Assembly: GCF_029222965.1 (NCBI RefSeq)
Contig: NZ_JARHUD010000006.1
Span: 186,001 to 250,000 of the forward strand
Source of the DNA: Aquibaculum arenosum
Lineage (GTDB): Bacteria; Pseudomonadota; Alphaproteobacteria; Kiloniellales; DSM-21159
DNA: 64,000 bases
Direction of reading: 5' to 3'
Below, one piece after another: positions 18,266-26,768 of the stretch. Under the pieces are notes generated by a model. It had not been told where the DNA came from, did no database searches, and saw nothing but the letters and a program-made list of their open reading frames with translations. How positions within the stretch are numbered: position 1 is the stretch's first letter; every line of letters begins with the position of its first letter. Made by a program: the position numbers and the translations under genes.

Positions 18266-18848
18266 GTTCCTGTCCCTGATTAGAGCGCGGCCGTAGAAAA
18301 CGGATAATTATGGCTTTTGTGGGAAGCCTGCATTATAGAGTCCACTCCCAAAGGAAAGCGTCAAGCCTCTGTCTTGCCCCGATAAAGCCATAGTGAGTAT
18401 ACATCGGCCGGGACCGGGCGCACGATCGAACTTCCTCCATAGCACCACCCGCTATACAGGAGGTGCGCGCCTTCCGTTTTACTCAAATTGAACCAATCCG
18501 CATTTAGCCTCTGTGAGGCCTGATTTCTTGGAGGCGTCGTGTTGGCGCGCCAACAGGGTCCGGTCAATAACGGCCGTGCGCGAAGGGCGCCATCACGCAC
18601 AGCGGCGGCAAATTGCTGGTAGCCCATTACCTCTTTTGACACAGGTTTCGCGACTTTTGGCCCCAGCTGCGAATCAGGCGCCGCCGCCGACTGGCGAGCG
18701 GGGACCTTTGCGTCGATAGGAACCGTCTGCTGGACAGAAACCCCTGCGCTATCGTTAAAGGAGACTTTGGCGGCACTCACACTTCGCCTTTCGCCCAGCA
18801 CCACGTGGGCTGAATGAGGCCGGAGGTCGCCCTCAAGGAGGAGCGAAC
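18266..18848. other. Lower-GC intergenic region
   Basis: 583 bases separate the lipoprotein gene from the divergent SLC13 gene. The left part (18295-18350) is AT-rich (GGATAATTATGG) and probably carries the promoter of the leftward lipoprotein/two-component operon. The remainder holds one weak reverse-strand open frame (listed separately). No RNA gene or clear terminator was seen. Confidence 0.5.
18361..18780 (-). CDS. Doubtful hypothetical ORF
   Basis: A reverse-strand frame of about 139 codons from a possible GTG at 18780 (AAAGG a few bases before it); the frame stays open to 18885, but that would overlap the SLC13 gene start. The C-terminal half (RLNADWFNLSKTEGAHLLYS followed by GWCYGGSSIVRP) looks more protein-like than typical antisense frames in this genome. 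No signal peptide, membrane helix or family motif is visible. It could be a small unrecognised gene in a lower-GC patch or chance. Confidence 0.25.
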   Translation of the reverse strand: MSAAKVSFNDSAGVSVQQTVPIDAKVPARQSAAAPDSQLGPKVAKPVSKEVMGYQQFAAAVRDGALRARPLLTGPCWRANTTPPRNQASQRLNADWFNLSKTEGAHLLYSGWCYGGSSIVRPVPADVYSLWLYRGKTEA

Positions 18849-20645
18849 TTGGCACCAACCCTGGACCAAACCCTGATCCTGGCACTGATCGTCGCAGCGC
18901 TGGGCCTCTTCGTCTGGGGAAGGCTACGCCATGACGTTGTTGCGCTTTGCCTGCTGCTCGCGGCCGTGGCGCTGGGGCTGGTGCCGACGGATGGCGCTTT
19001 TGCCGGCTTGGGTCATCCGGCAGTCATCACGGTGGCGGCGGTGCTTGTATTGTCCCGCGCCCTGACCATCACCGGCGCAGTGGACGTTATCGCCAACCGC
19101 GCCCTGCCCCAGAAGGCTGGTCCGACGCTCTTGATTCTCTCCGCCTGCCTGCTGGCGGCGGTGCTCTCGGCCTTCATGAACAATGTCGGCGCGCTGGCAC
19201 TGCTGATGCCGGTGGCGATTCAGGCGGCGGACCGGAACAGCATCAATCCGGCGCTGGTGCTCATGCCGCTGTCCTTCGGCTCAATTCTCGGCGGCATGAC
19301 CACCCTGATCGGCACACCGCCCAACCTGATCGTTGCAGGCTTCCGCAACAATCTGGACGGAGGGTCCTTCGGCATGTTCGCCTTCACCCCGGTCGGCCTA
19401 CCGGTCGCCCTGGTGGGCGTCGCCTTCATCGCCTTTATCGGCTGGCGCCTGGTGCCGAGGGCCCGTGAAGGCACGGCGCGGGAAGGCAAGCTCTTCGACG
19501 TGGGCGCCTATCTCAGCGAGGTTCGCCTCACGCCCGAAGCCGCGCTGGAAGAGTGGACCGTGGGAGAACTTGAGGACAAGCTGAAGGGCCACGACGCTGT
19601 CATCCTGGCGCTCGCCCGGGACGAGCGGCGCATCCTCGTTCCACACCGCAACAGACGGCTGACCGAGAACGACGTGGTGATCATCGAGGCCGACCCCGAA
19701 GGCCTCTCGGGCGCCGCCTCAAGCCTCGGTCTGGTTCTGGTGGGGCGCGATGACGAGAACGGCAATCAGGAAAAGCACCTGCAGTCCGATGATGTGCAGC
19801 TGCAAGAAGTGGTGATCCTCCCGGATTCCCGCCTGATCGGGAACAGCGCCCTGGAAATGCGTCTTCGGACTCGCTTTGGTCTCAATCTCATTGCCGTGTC
19901 ACGCCAGGGCCGCTCGCGCGGCCAGCGGCTCAACCGGCTCCGCTTCGCGCCAGGCGACGTGCTGCTGCTGCAAGGCGAAGAGGAGCGGATCAGCAACTTC
20001 ATCAGCGTTTTCGGCTGCGCACCGCTGGGCAGTCGCGGCCTGCGCCTGATGCAGCCGCGCCAGGCCGCCATCGCCGGTGCACTCCTCATCGGCGGGGCGG
20101 CGACGGCAGCCCTGGGCATCGCCCCGCCGGCGCTGACCTTCGTGGGCGCGGCTCTGCTGGCTGTGCTGTTGCGCGTCCTGCCACTGCGCGAGGTCTACAC
20201 CGCGATCGACGGCTCGGTGATCGTGCTGCTGGCGGCCTTGATCCCGGTGGCCAATGCCGTGTCGCAAACCGGCGCAGCGGAACTGGTTGCCAGCAATCTG
20301 GTGGAGCACGTGGCCCGCGGCATCCCGGTGGTGGCGCTCGCGGTGATGCTGCTCGTCACCATGTGGCTCACCGACGTGATGAACAACGCAGCCACTGCAG
20401 CGGTGATGGCGCCCATCGCCATCGGCGTCTCCCGCAGCCTCGATGCAGCGGCCGATCCCTTCCTGATGGCGGTGGCTGTAGGCGCCTCCTGTGCCTTCCT
20501 CACCCCCATCGGCCACCAGAACAACACCCTGATCCTCGGGCCCGGCGGCTATCGGTTCGGCGATTTTTGGCGCATGGGCTTGCCGCTGCAGCTCCTGGTG
20601 CTGGCCGTAGCCGTGCCAATGATCCTGCTGGTCTGGCCGCTGTAG
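18849..20645 (+). CDS. SLC13-family permease with RCK_C (TrkA-C) domains
   Basis: 598 aa from a TTG start supported by a strong AAGGAGGAG ribosome site 5 bases upstream (18835-18843). Membrane helices fill residues 1-200 and 400-598. Between them are two TrkA-C-like domains (VGELEDKLKGHDAVILALAR and NSALEMRLRTRFGLNLIAVS). The repeated transport motifs FMNNVGALALLMPVAI with IGTPPNLI, and VMNNAATAAVMAPIAI with TPIGHQNN, are SLC13/DASS-type. This group carries dicarboxylates, sulfate or similar anions with cations; the substrate here is unknown. The next two genes handle hydroxy and dicarboxylic acids. Confidence 0.9.
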   Translation: MAPTLDQTLILALIVAALGLFVWGRLRHDVVALCLLLAAVALGLVPTDGAFAGLGHPAVITVAAVLVLSRALTITGAVDVIANRALPQKAGPTLLILSACLLAAVLSAFMNNVGALALLMPVAIQAADRNSINPALVLMPLSFGSILGGMTTLIGTPPNLIVAGFRNNLDGGSFGMFAFTPVGLPVALVGVAFIAFIGWRLVPRAREGTAREGKLFDVGAYLSEVRLTPEAALEEWTVGELEDKLKGHDAVILALARDERRILVPHRNRRLTENDVVIIEADPEGLSGAASSLGLVLVGRDDENGNQEKHLQSDDVQLQEVVILPDSRLIGNSALEMRLRTRFGLNLIAVSRQGRSRGQRLNRLRFAPGDVLLLQGEEERISNFISVFGCAPLGSRGLRLMQPRQAAIAGALLIGGAATAALGIAPPALTFVGAALLAVLLRVLPLREVYTAIDGSVIVLLAALIPVANAVSQTGAAELVASNLVEHVARGIPVVALAVMLLVTMWLTDVMNNAATAAVMAPIAIGVSRSLDAAADPFLMAVAVGASCAFLTPIGHQNNTLILGPGGYRFGDFWRMGLPLQLLVLAVAVPMILLVWPL

Positions 20646-20731
20646 AGGCAGGTCGTGCCGGCTGTTTGCTGCTTGCCTGAAGGTGACGGCACGTCTGGCG
20701 TCATACCCGAGGGGGCGGTAAGCTTCGCGCC

Positions 20732-22168
20732 ATGAGCACAGAGACGATAACAACCGGCCGTTTGGCCGAACTGCGCAGGCGCCTGGCCGAGATCGTCGGC
20801 GAGCGCGGTCTGATCGAGGACCAGGACGAAAAACTGCCCTACCTGCGGGACCAGCGCGGCCGCTATATCGGCAAGTCGCCGTTGGTGGTGCGCCCGGCCA
20901 GCACCGAAGAGGTCGCGCAAGTGGTGCGCCTCTGCGCCGAGGCCGCAGTGCCGCTGGTGCCCCAGGGTGGCAACACCGGCCTGGTAGCCGGCTCGATTCC
21001 CTTCGAAGCCGGCGAGGAGATCGTCCTCAATCTCGGCCGCATGAACCGCGTGCGCGCCCTGGACGCGGAGAACTTTACCATCACGGTCGAGGCCGGCTGC
21101 ATCCTGCAGCAGATACAGCAGGCCGCCGAAGAGGCGGACCGGCTCTTCCCGCTGAGCCTGGGTGCCGAGGGGAGCTGTCAGATCGGCGGCAACCTCTCCA
21201 CCAATGCCGGCGGCGTGCAGGTGCTGCGCTACGGCAACGCCCGCGATCTGGTGCTGGGGCTCGAGGTGGTGCTGCCGGACGGGCAGGTTTGGGACGGACT
21301 GCGCAGCCTGCGCAAGGACAACACCGGCTATGACCTGAAGCAGCTCTTCATTGGCGCGGAGGGAACGCTGGGGGTGATCACCGCAGCCGTGCTGAAGCTC
21401 TATGCCCGGCCGCGCGAGGTGGTGACGGCCTTCGCCGCGGTCCGTGATCCCGGAGCGGCGGTCTCCCTGCTCGGGCGCTGCCGCGCCGCCTCCGGCGAAA
21501 GCGTGACCTCCTTCGAGCTGCTGCCACGCATCGCGCTCGACTTCGCCTGCCGCCACGTGGAGGGCTGCCAGGATCCGCTGGAGGCCCCGCACGAGTGGTA
21601 CGTGCTGATCGAGCTCTTTGGCGGGCGGGAAAAGGGCGGACTGCGCGAGGCGCTGGAAGAGACGCTGATGACCGCCTACGAGGAAGGGCTGGTGGGCGAC
21701 GCTTCGCTGGCGGAGACGGAGGCGCAGCGCGCCGCCTTCTGGCGCCTGCGCGAAGGCGTGGTCGAGGCACAGCGACACGAGGGCGGCTCGATCAAGCACG
21801 ACGTCTCTGTCCCGGTCTCCCGCGTGCCGGCGTTCATCGCCGAGGCAAGCGCGGCGGTGGCGAAGGCCTGCGAGGGCATTCGCCCGGTGGCCTTCGGGCA
21901 CGTCGGCGACGGCAATATCCACTTCAACCTCAGCCAGCCCGAAGGCGCGGACACCGCCACCTACCTGGAGCGCTGGGACGAACTTAACAGCCTGGTCCAC
22001 GACATCGTGCATCGCTTTGGCGGGTCGATTTCCGCCGAACACGGCATCGGCCGCATGAAGCGCGACGAGAATGCGCGCTTCAAGTCGCCGCTGGAGCTGG
22101 AGATGATGCGCCGGGTCAAGGCGGCCTTTGACCCGCAAGGCCTGATGAACCCGGGCAAGCTGCTCTGA
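20732..22168 (+). CDS. FAD-binding oxidoreductase (D-lactate / D-2-hydroxyglutarate dehydrogenase group)
   Basis: 478 aa. PCMH-type FAD domain: PLVPQGGNTGLVAGS near residue 78 and GSCQIGGNLSTNAGGVQVLR near 150. The C-terminal FAD-oxidase domain has FGHVGDGNIHFNL and SAEHGIGRMK, the metal and substrate-binding residues of D-2-hydroxyacid dehydrogenases. It oxidises a D-2-hydroxy acid to the 2-oxo acid. It is followed 29 bp on by an isocitrate-lyase-superfamily gene. Confidence 0.88.
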   Translation: MSTETITTGRLAELRRRLAEIVGERGLIEDQDEKLPYLRDQRGRYIGKSPLVVRPASTEEVAQVVRLCAEAAVPLVPQGGNTGLVAGSIPFEAGEEIVLNLGRMNRVRALDAENFTITVEAGCILQQIQQAAEEADRLFPLSLGAEGSCQIGGNLSTNAGGVQVLRYGNARDLVLGLEVVLPDGQVWDGLRSLRKDNTGYDLKQLFIGAEGTLGVITAAVLKLYARPREVVTAFAAVRDPGAAVSLLGRCRAASGESVTSFELLPRIALDFACRHVEGCQDPLEAPHEWYVLIELFGGREKGGLREALEETLMTAYEEGLVGDASLAETEAQRAAFWRLREGVVEAQRHEGGSIKHDVSVPVSRVPAFIAEASAAVAKACEGIRPVAFGHVGDGNIHFNLSQPEGADTATYLERWDELNSLVHDIVHRFGGSISAEHGIGRMKRDENARFKSPLELEMMRRVKAAFDPQGLMNPGKLL

Positions 22169-22197
22169 CACATCGAACGACGAAAGAGGGATCCCCC

Positions 22198-23064
22198 GTG
22201 CCCAGCCTGAAACAGCGCCTTGCGCAACCCGAGATCCTGATCGCCCCCGGCGTCTTCGACATGATCTCGGTAAAGATCGCCGACTCCCTGGGGTTCGAGG
22301 CGCACTACATGACCGGCTATGGCACGGTTGCTTCACACCTGGGGCTGCCGGATGCGGGCCTTGCCACCTACAGTGACATGGTCTCGCGCGTCAGTGCCTT
22401 CACGACAGCCTCCAAGGTGCCGCTGATCGCCGACGGCGACACCGGCTATGGCGGGCTGCTCAACGTCGAGCATACGGTGCGCGGCTATGAGCGGGCGGGC
22501 GCGGCGGCGATCCAGATCGAGGACCAGGAGTTTCCCAAAAAGTGCGGCCACACCCCAGGACGCCGGGTGGTGCCGCTGGAGGACATGCTGCGCAAGATCC
22601 GGGTGGCGGTGGAGACGCGCGACAGCCAGGATTTCCTGATCGTCGCGCGCACCGATGCCCGTACTTCGCTCGGCCTCGATGAAGCTCTGCGCCGCGGCGA
22701 AGCCTTTGCCGAGGCCGGCGCAGACGTGCTGTTCATCGAATCACCGGAAAGCGTGGAGGAGATGGAGCGGGTCTGCCGCAGCTTCGATCAGCCGCTGCTG
22801 GCCAACATGGTGGAAGGCGGTCGCACGCCGGTGCTGAGCGGCACGGAGTTGCAGGCCTTGGGCTACAGCCTCGCGATCTTTCCCGCCCTTGGTTTTCTTG
22901 CCGCCGGGTCCGCCCTGCGCGAGGCCTATGGCGCACTGCTGAACACCGGCGACAGCCGCCGCTACAGCGGAGAGCTCTATGACTTCATGGATTTCAGCCG
23001 CCTGATGGGTTTCGAAGCAGTCTGGGACTTCGAACGGCGCCACGCCGAGGACAAGAAGTCCTGA
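22198..23064 (+). CDS. Isocitrate lyase/PEP mutase superfamily enzyme
   Basis: 288 aa from a GTG start with AGAGGG before it. The barrel motifs are GVFDMISVKIADSLGFEAHY, ADGDTGYGG (metal-binding aspartates), IQIEDQEFPKKCGH (the KKCGH active-site loop) and VARTDARTS. This matches the 2-methylisocitrate lyase, dimethylmalate lyase, carboxyphosphonate mutase and oxaloacetate decarboxylase group. The neighbouring D-hydroxyacid dehydrogenase suggests a short organic-acid breakdown route, but the substrate is open. Confidence 0.87.
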   Translation: MPSLKQRLAQPEILIAPGVFDMISVKIADSLGFEAHYMTGYGTVASHLGLPDAGLATYSDMVSRVSAFTTASKVPLIADGDTGYGGLLNVEHTVRGYERAGAAAIQIEDQEFPKKCGHTPGRRVVPLEDMLRKIRVAVETRDSQDFLIVARTDARTSLGLDEALRRGEAFAEAGADVLFIESPESVEEMERVCRSFDQPLLANMVEGGRTPVLSGTELQALGYSLAIFPALGFLAAGSALREAYGALLNTGDSRRYSGELYDFMDFSRLMGFEAVWDFERRHAEDKKS

Positions 23065-23070
23065 GGCGCC

Positions 23071-23850
23071 TTACAGCCGCCTATTCAGGCGGCGGTCCAC
23101 GATCAGCAGCGCCCAGCTACACAGCGTCGCGAAGAGGAAGAGCAGCAAGGAGACGGCCAGCAGCGTCGGGACATCGTGTCGCTCCATGGAGCGGATGATC
23201 ATGAAGCCCAGGCCCCGCTGCGAGGCGAAAAGCTCGCCGATCAGCGTGCCCAGCAGGGTGAGCGCAAAACCGATGCGAAAGCCCGAGACGATTTCCGGCA
23301 CCGTGGCGGGCAGCAGCACGCGCCAGCCGGTGGACAGCGGCCCCATGCGCAAGGCCCGGGCCGTGCGCAGATAGACCGGCGCAACGTTGCGCACGGCGTT
23401 CATGGTGAAGATGATCACCGGGATGATGCCGTGGATGGTGCCGAAGGCAACCTTGGCCGACATCCCCAACCCAAAGAGCAGCAGGATCACGGGATAGAGC
23501 GTGATCTTGGGGATCGAGTAGAGCGCAACCAGGATGGGCTCGGCCACCTCGCCGGACAGGCGGTGCCCGCCCAGGGTGACGCCAATGATCAAGCCGCCAA
23601 GCAGCGCGTAAAGCAACGCCAAGCCGAAGGCATAGAGCGTCTCCCAAACATTGGGCCAGAAACCGGGGTCGAGCAGCAGTTCCACCAGCCGAGACACCGT
23701 GGCCCAGGGCGAACTCACCGCCACATCTCCGGCCAGCCAATGCAGCCCCTGCCAGACCACCAGAATGCCCAGGACGACTAGGATGGCATCCTGCAGCCCG
23801 CGCGCACGCTCGCTCCTGACGCTGTTGCTTGCCTCTTGTGCCTGCGCCAT
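23071..23850 (-). CDS. ABC transporter permease (SsuC/TauC/NMT1 type)
   Basis: 259 aa from the ATG at 23850, 4 bp after the preceding permease ends; the longer frame would overlap it. About six membrane helices, and the EAA-type cytoplasmic loop LRTARALRMGPLSTGWRVLL with AT-VPEIVSGFRIG. It belongs to the BPD permeases of nitrate, sulfonate and thiamine-precursor importers. It is the last of a four-gene operon (binding protein, ATPase, two permeases). Confidence 0.9.
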   Translation of the reverse strand: MAQAQEASNSVRSERARGLQDAILVVLGILVVWQGLHWLAGDVAVSSPWATVSRLVELLLDPGFWPNVWETLYAFGLALLYALLGGLIIGVTLGGHRLSGEVAEPILVALYSIPKITLYPVILLLFGLGMSAKVAFGTIHGIIPVIIFTMNAVRNVAPVYLRTARALRMGPLSTGWRVLLPATVPEIVSGFRIGFALTLLGTLIGELFASQRGLGFMIIRSMERHDVPTLLAVSLLLFLFATLCSWALLIVDRRLNRRL

Positions 23851-23854
23851 CGCC

Positions 23855-24607
23855 TCAGCCTCCCCGGCTGCGGCGAGCGTGCAGCTTCCGCTCCCAGACA
23901 TGCAGCGCCATGTTCACGACCGTCACGAAGACCAGCAGGAAGACCATGAGCCCGTACATGGTCCGGTTGTCGAAGTTGTTGTAGGCAAAGGCGATCTCGT
24001 AGCCCAATCCCGCGCCGGCAAGAATGAACTCGCCGGCCACCACGCCGATGAAGGCATAGGCAACGCAGAGCTTCACCCCGGTGAAGAGATAGGGCGCGGC
24101 CGCCGGCAGGGTGATGAACCAGACTTCCGCCGGCCGACTGAACCCCTGCACTCGGGCGGTCTTGAAGAAGACCCGCGGCACCCGGTCGAAGCCATTGAGC
24201 GTGTTGATCACCATCGCCACCACGGCAAAGAGGAAGCCGATGGCGATGAGCGGCCAGTTGTTCAGCCCGAAGATGACGATGAACAGCGGATAGAAGATGA
24301 AGACCGGCACGGCGTAGTAGCTGGCCAACAACGGATCCACGGCTCGACGCAGCCGGGGCCAGCGGTGCAGCAAGACGCCGACCAGGAAGCCAATGACCAC
24401 GGCAAAGACGAAAGCCGCGCCGACGTTCTGCAAGGTGAGCAGGATGTCTTCCGTCATTCGACCGGACGCAAGCACCTGCCAGGCATAGACCAGCATCAGG
24501 CTGGGGGGCGGCATGGTGTAGGCGTCGATCCAGCCGCTACGACACGCGATCTCAAGCAGCCCGAAGGCAGCAAAAACGACGATCAGGCGGATCAGCCAGA
24601 CGGGCAT
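23855..24607 (-). CDS. ABC transporter permease (SsuC/TauC/NMT1 type)
   Basis: 250 aa with about six helices. The EAA loop is FFKTARVQGFSRPAEVWFIT followed by LPAAAPYLFTGVKL. The ATG overlaps the ATPase stop by one base (TGATG). Two different permease genes in one importer imply a heterodimeric channel. Confidence 0.9.
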   Translation of the reverse strand: MPVWLIRLIVVFAAFGLLEIACRSGWIDAYTMPPPSLMLVYAWQVLASGRMTEDILLTLQNVGAAFVFAVVIGFLVGVLLHRWPRLRRAVDPLLASYYAVPVFIFYPLFIVIFGLNNWPLIAIGFLFAVVAMVINTLNGFDRVPRVFFKTARVQGFSRPAEVWFITLPAAAPYLFTGVKLCVAYAFIGVVAGEFILAGAGLGYEIAFAYNNFDNRTMYGLMVFLLVFVTVVNMALHVWERKLHARRSRGG

Positions 24608-25458
24608 CAGGCCTTTGCCCCCCTGCCGCCAATCGCCGCCAGCGACTCCTCGCGCAAGAGTGACCAGAGCCGGCTGGTGATGCGCCCGAAGGCTTCCTCC
24701 GAGACGATCCGGCTGTCCCGTTCGCGCGGCCAGCCGGTCTCTAGCACCTCGATGAAGCGCCCGGGCCGCGAGGACATGACCCCGACACGGTCCGAGAGCA
24801 TCGCCGCCTCGTCCAGCGCATGGGTGATCAACATGATGGTGGCCCCGGTTTCCCGCCAGAGCCGCAATACCTCATCGCCCATCAACAGGCGTGTCTGCTG
24901 GTCGAGCGCCCCGAAGGGCTCATCCAGCAGCAGCAGCCGGGGCTTGAGCACCAGGGTGCGCGCGATGCACACCCGCTGGCGCATGCCACCGGAGAGCTGT
25001 GCCGGATAGGCGCGGGCGAAGTCCTTGAGACCCATGAACTCCACGGCATAGTCCACCCGCGCCGCCAGATCGCCGCGGTTCACCCCCTGGCGCCGCAGAC
25101 CGAAGGCGACGTTGTCGTAGACCGTGAGCCAGGGGAAGGAGGCGTCCTCCTGGAAGACGACGCCTATTCCCTCCGGCACCTGTCCGGCGACCGGCTTGCC
25201 CTCGAAACGGACCGTTCCCTCCGAGGGCGCGGCGAGGCCGGCCACCACGTCCAGCAGGGTGGATTTGCCGCACCCGGACGGCCCCACCACGGAGAAGAAC
25301 TCCCCCTGGCGCAGGGTCAGATCCAGCGGTCCCAGCGCGTGGACCGCCGGATTGCCGGCCACCGGGGGATAGACCCGGGTGATGCCCTGGACCTCGACAT
25401 GCGCTTGCGGCTCCACCCGCGCGGTTTCAGACGCGTGCAGAGCCGCGCTGTCCGACAT
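24607..25458 (-). CDS. ABC transporter ATP-binding protein (SsuB/TauB/NMT1 type)
   Basis: 283 aa from the ATG at 25458, with GGAG 7 bases upstream. Walker A GPSGCGKST, signature LSGGMRQRVCIARTL, Walker B LLLLDEPFGALDQQ and switch histidine ITHALDEA. The sequence matches the nitrate/sulfonate/taurine ATPase group. It powers the two permeases downstream. Confidence 0.92.
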   Translation of the reverse strand: MSDSAALHASETARVEPQAHVEVQGITRVYPPVAGNPAVHALGPLDLTLRQGEFFSVVGPSGCGKSTLLDVVAGLAAPSEGTVRFEGKPVAGQVPEGIGVVFQEDASFPWLTVYDNVAFGLRRQGVNRGDLAARVDYAVEFMGLKDFARAYPAQLSGGMRQRVCIARTLVLKPRLLLLDEPFGALDQQTRLLMGDEVLRLWRETGATIMLITHALDEAAMLSDRVGVMSSRPGRFIEVLETGWPRERDSRIVSEEAFGRITSRLWSLLREESLAAIGGRGAKA

Positions 25459-25513
25459 ACTCAACTCCCTGGTTCAACTCCCGGCTGGATCAGGCGAAAC
25501 AGGAGGCAGCCCG

Positions 25514-26491
25514 CTATTCGCCCTGCAGGTCCTCCGGCAGATAGCGCTCATCGATCAGACCGGACCAGTCGAAGGGCCCGTCGTCGATGGCATCCACGAG
25601 GCGCAGGCCGTCGAGCATATTGTTCATGGCTTCGATCTCGAAGTCGCCGCGGCTCCAGTAGTCGATGGCGGCCACATTCTCGACCGCAGTGATCGCGATC
25701 TCCTCGTCCATGTCGTAGACCCGCGCCAGGATCTCGCCGGCCTCACGCGGATTGTCGTAGATGAACTCGACGCCGCGGCGGCGCGCCTCGATGATGCCGC
25801 GGATGGTGTCGCCATTCTCTTCCAGATAGTCCGTGCGCACCACACCCACCGTCTGAGTCATGGGGGGCAGCAGGTCGCCGGCGAAGAAGACGGGCTTGTA
25901 CTTATCCTGCAGCCGGGTCCAAACCGGTTCGAGCACCAGGGCCGCATCCACCACGCCCTCGTCGAGCGCCGTCAGACCTGAGCCGACACCACCGAGCGAG
26001 CGGGGATCGTAGTCGTCGGTGGCGATACCGGCGGCATCCATGGACATGAAGAGCACCGACTGGGACACGGAGCGCGGGCTGGTGTAGCCGACTGGGCGGC
26101 CTTTCAGGTCGTCGATCTCGTTGACGTCCTCGGCATCGCTGCGAGTCGCCCAGAGCAGGTCGCCCACACTGCGCACACCGGCGTGCACAATGGTGAGATC
26201 AAGGCCTTCATGCGCCGCCGCCACCACGGCGGCCAGGGCGGTTTCGCCATAGGGCACCTCGGAAGCCAGCGCGTTTCGCAGCGTCGTGCCGCCGCCTTGC
26301 GAGGTGATGAAACCATCGACCTCGATGCCCTCCTCCTCGAAGTAGCCCTGATCCCAGGCCACGGCGAAGGGCACGCCGTACATCAGGACACCCCAATGCG
26401 TGACCGTGAGGTCGACTGCCTTCGCCGGCGCGACAAGCAGTGACATCACCCCGGCCGCCGCCAGAACGGGCATGGTTTTCGCAAGTCTCAT
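25514..26491 (-). CDS. ABC transporter substrate-binding protein (NMT1/SsuA type)
   Basis: 325 aa from the ATG at 26491, which begins a clear signal peptide (MRLAKTMPVLAAAGVMSLLV, cleaved after AKA). The mature protein opens VDLTVTHWGVLMYGVPFAVA, and GYFEEEGIEVDGFITSQGGG follows, typical of NMT1/THI5-like and SsuA periplasmic proteins. PVGYTSPRSVSQSVLFMS and VVDAALVLEPVWTRL fit the fold. Ligands in this family include sulfonates, nitrate and pyrimidine precursors; the ligand is unknown here. Confidence 0.9.
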   Translation of the reverse strand: MRLAKTMPVLAAAGVMSLLVAPAKAVDLTVTHWGVLMYGVPFAVAWDQGYFEEEGIEVDGFITSQGGGTTLRNALASEVPYGETALAAVVAAAHEGLDLTIVHAGVRSVGDLLWATRSDAEDVNEIDDLKGRPVGYTSPRSVSQSVLFMSMDAAGIATDDYDPRSLGGVGSGLTALDEGVVDAALVLEPVWTRLQDKYKPVFFAGDLLPPMTQTVGVVRTDYLEENGDTIRGIIEARRRGVEFIYDNPREAGEILARVYDMDEEIAITAVENVAAIDYWSRGDFEIEAMNNMLDGLRLVDAIDDGPFDWSGLIDERYLPEDLQGE

Positions 26492-26768
26492 GGATGTTCT
26501 CCCGGTTCCGTGTTGTTCTTTGCTTCTTCGTTCGTTTGACGTTCGCGCCGTACACGCTAGCGAGATTTGCGCTCTGCCCGCAAGCGCCCCACACGCCGTC
26601 ACCTCACCACCATAATACAGCTCGCGCGCCAGTGCGACACGCCTTGGGTCGCGCGGTCCGCCCGCTTCATGGACAGGGGCGGGCTGGGTGGTTATCTAGA
26701 CCCGGTGCCCCGGGCAAACATCCGACCGGGCAACCACCGACTTTGTACTCCGTAGGGAAAGCCGAGCC

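Noticed and set aside
20549-22336. Reverse-strand open frame of 595 codons over the FAD oxidoreductase
   Set aside because: Antisense composition; the plus-strand gene has all FAD and metal motifs.
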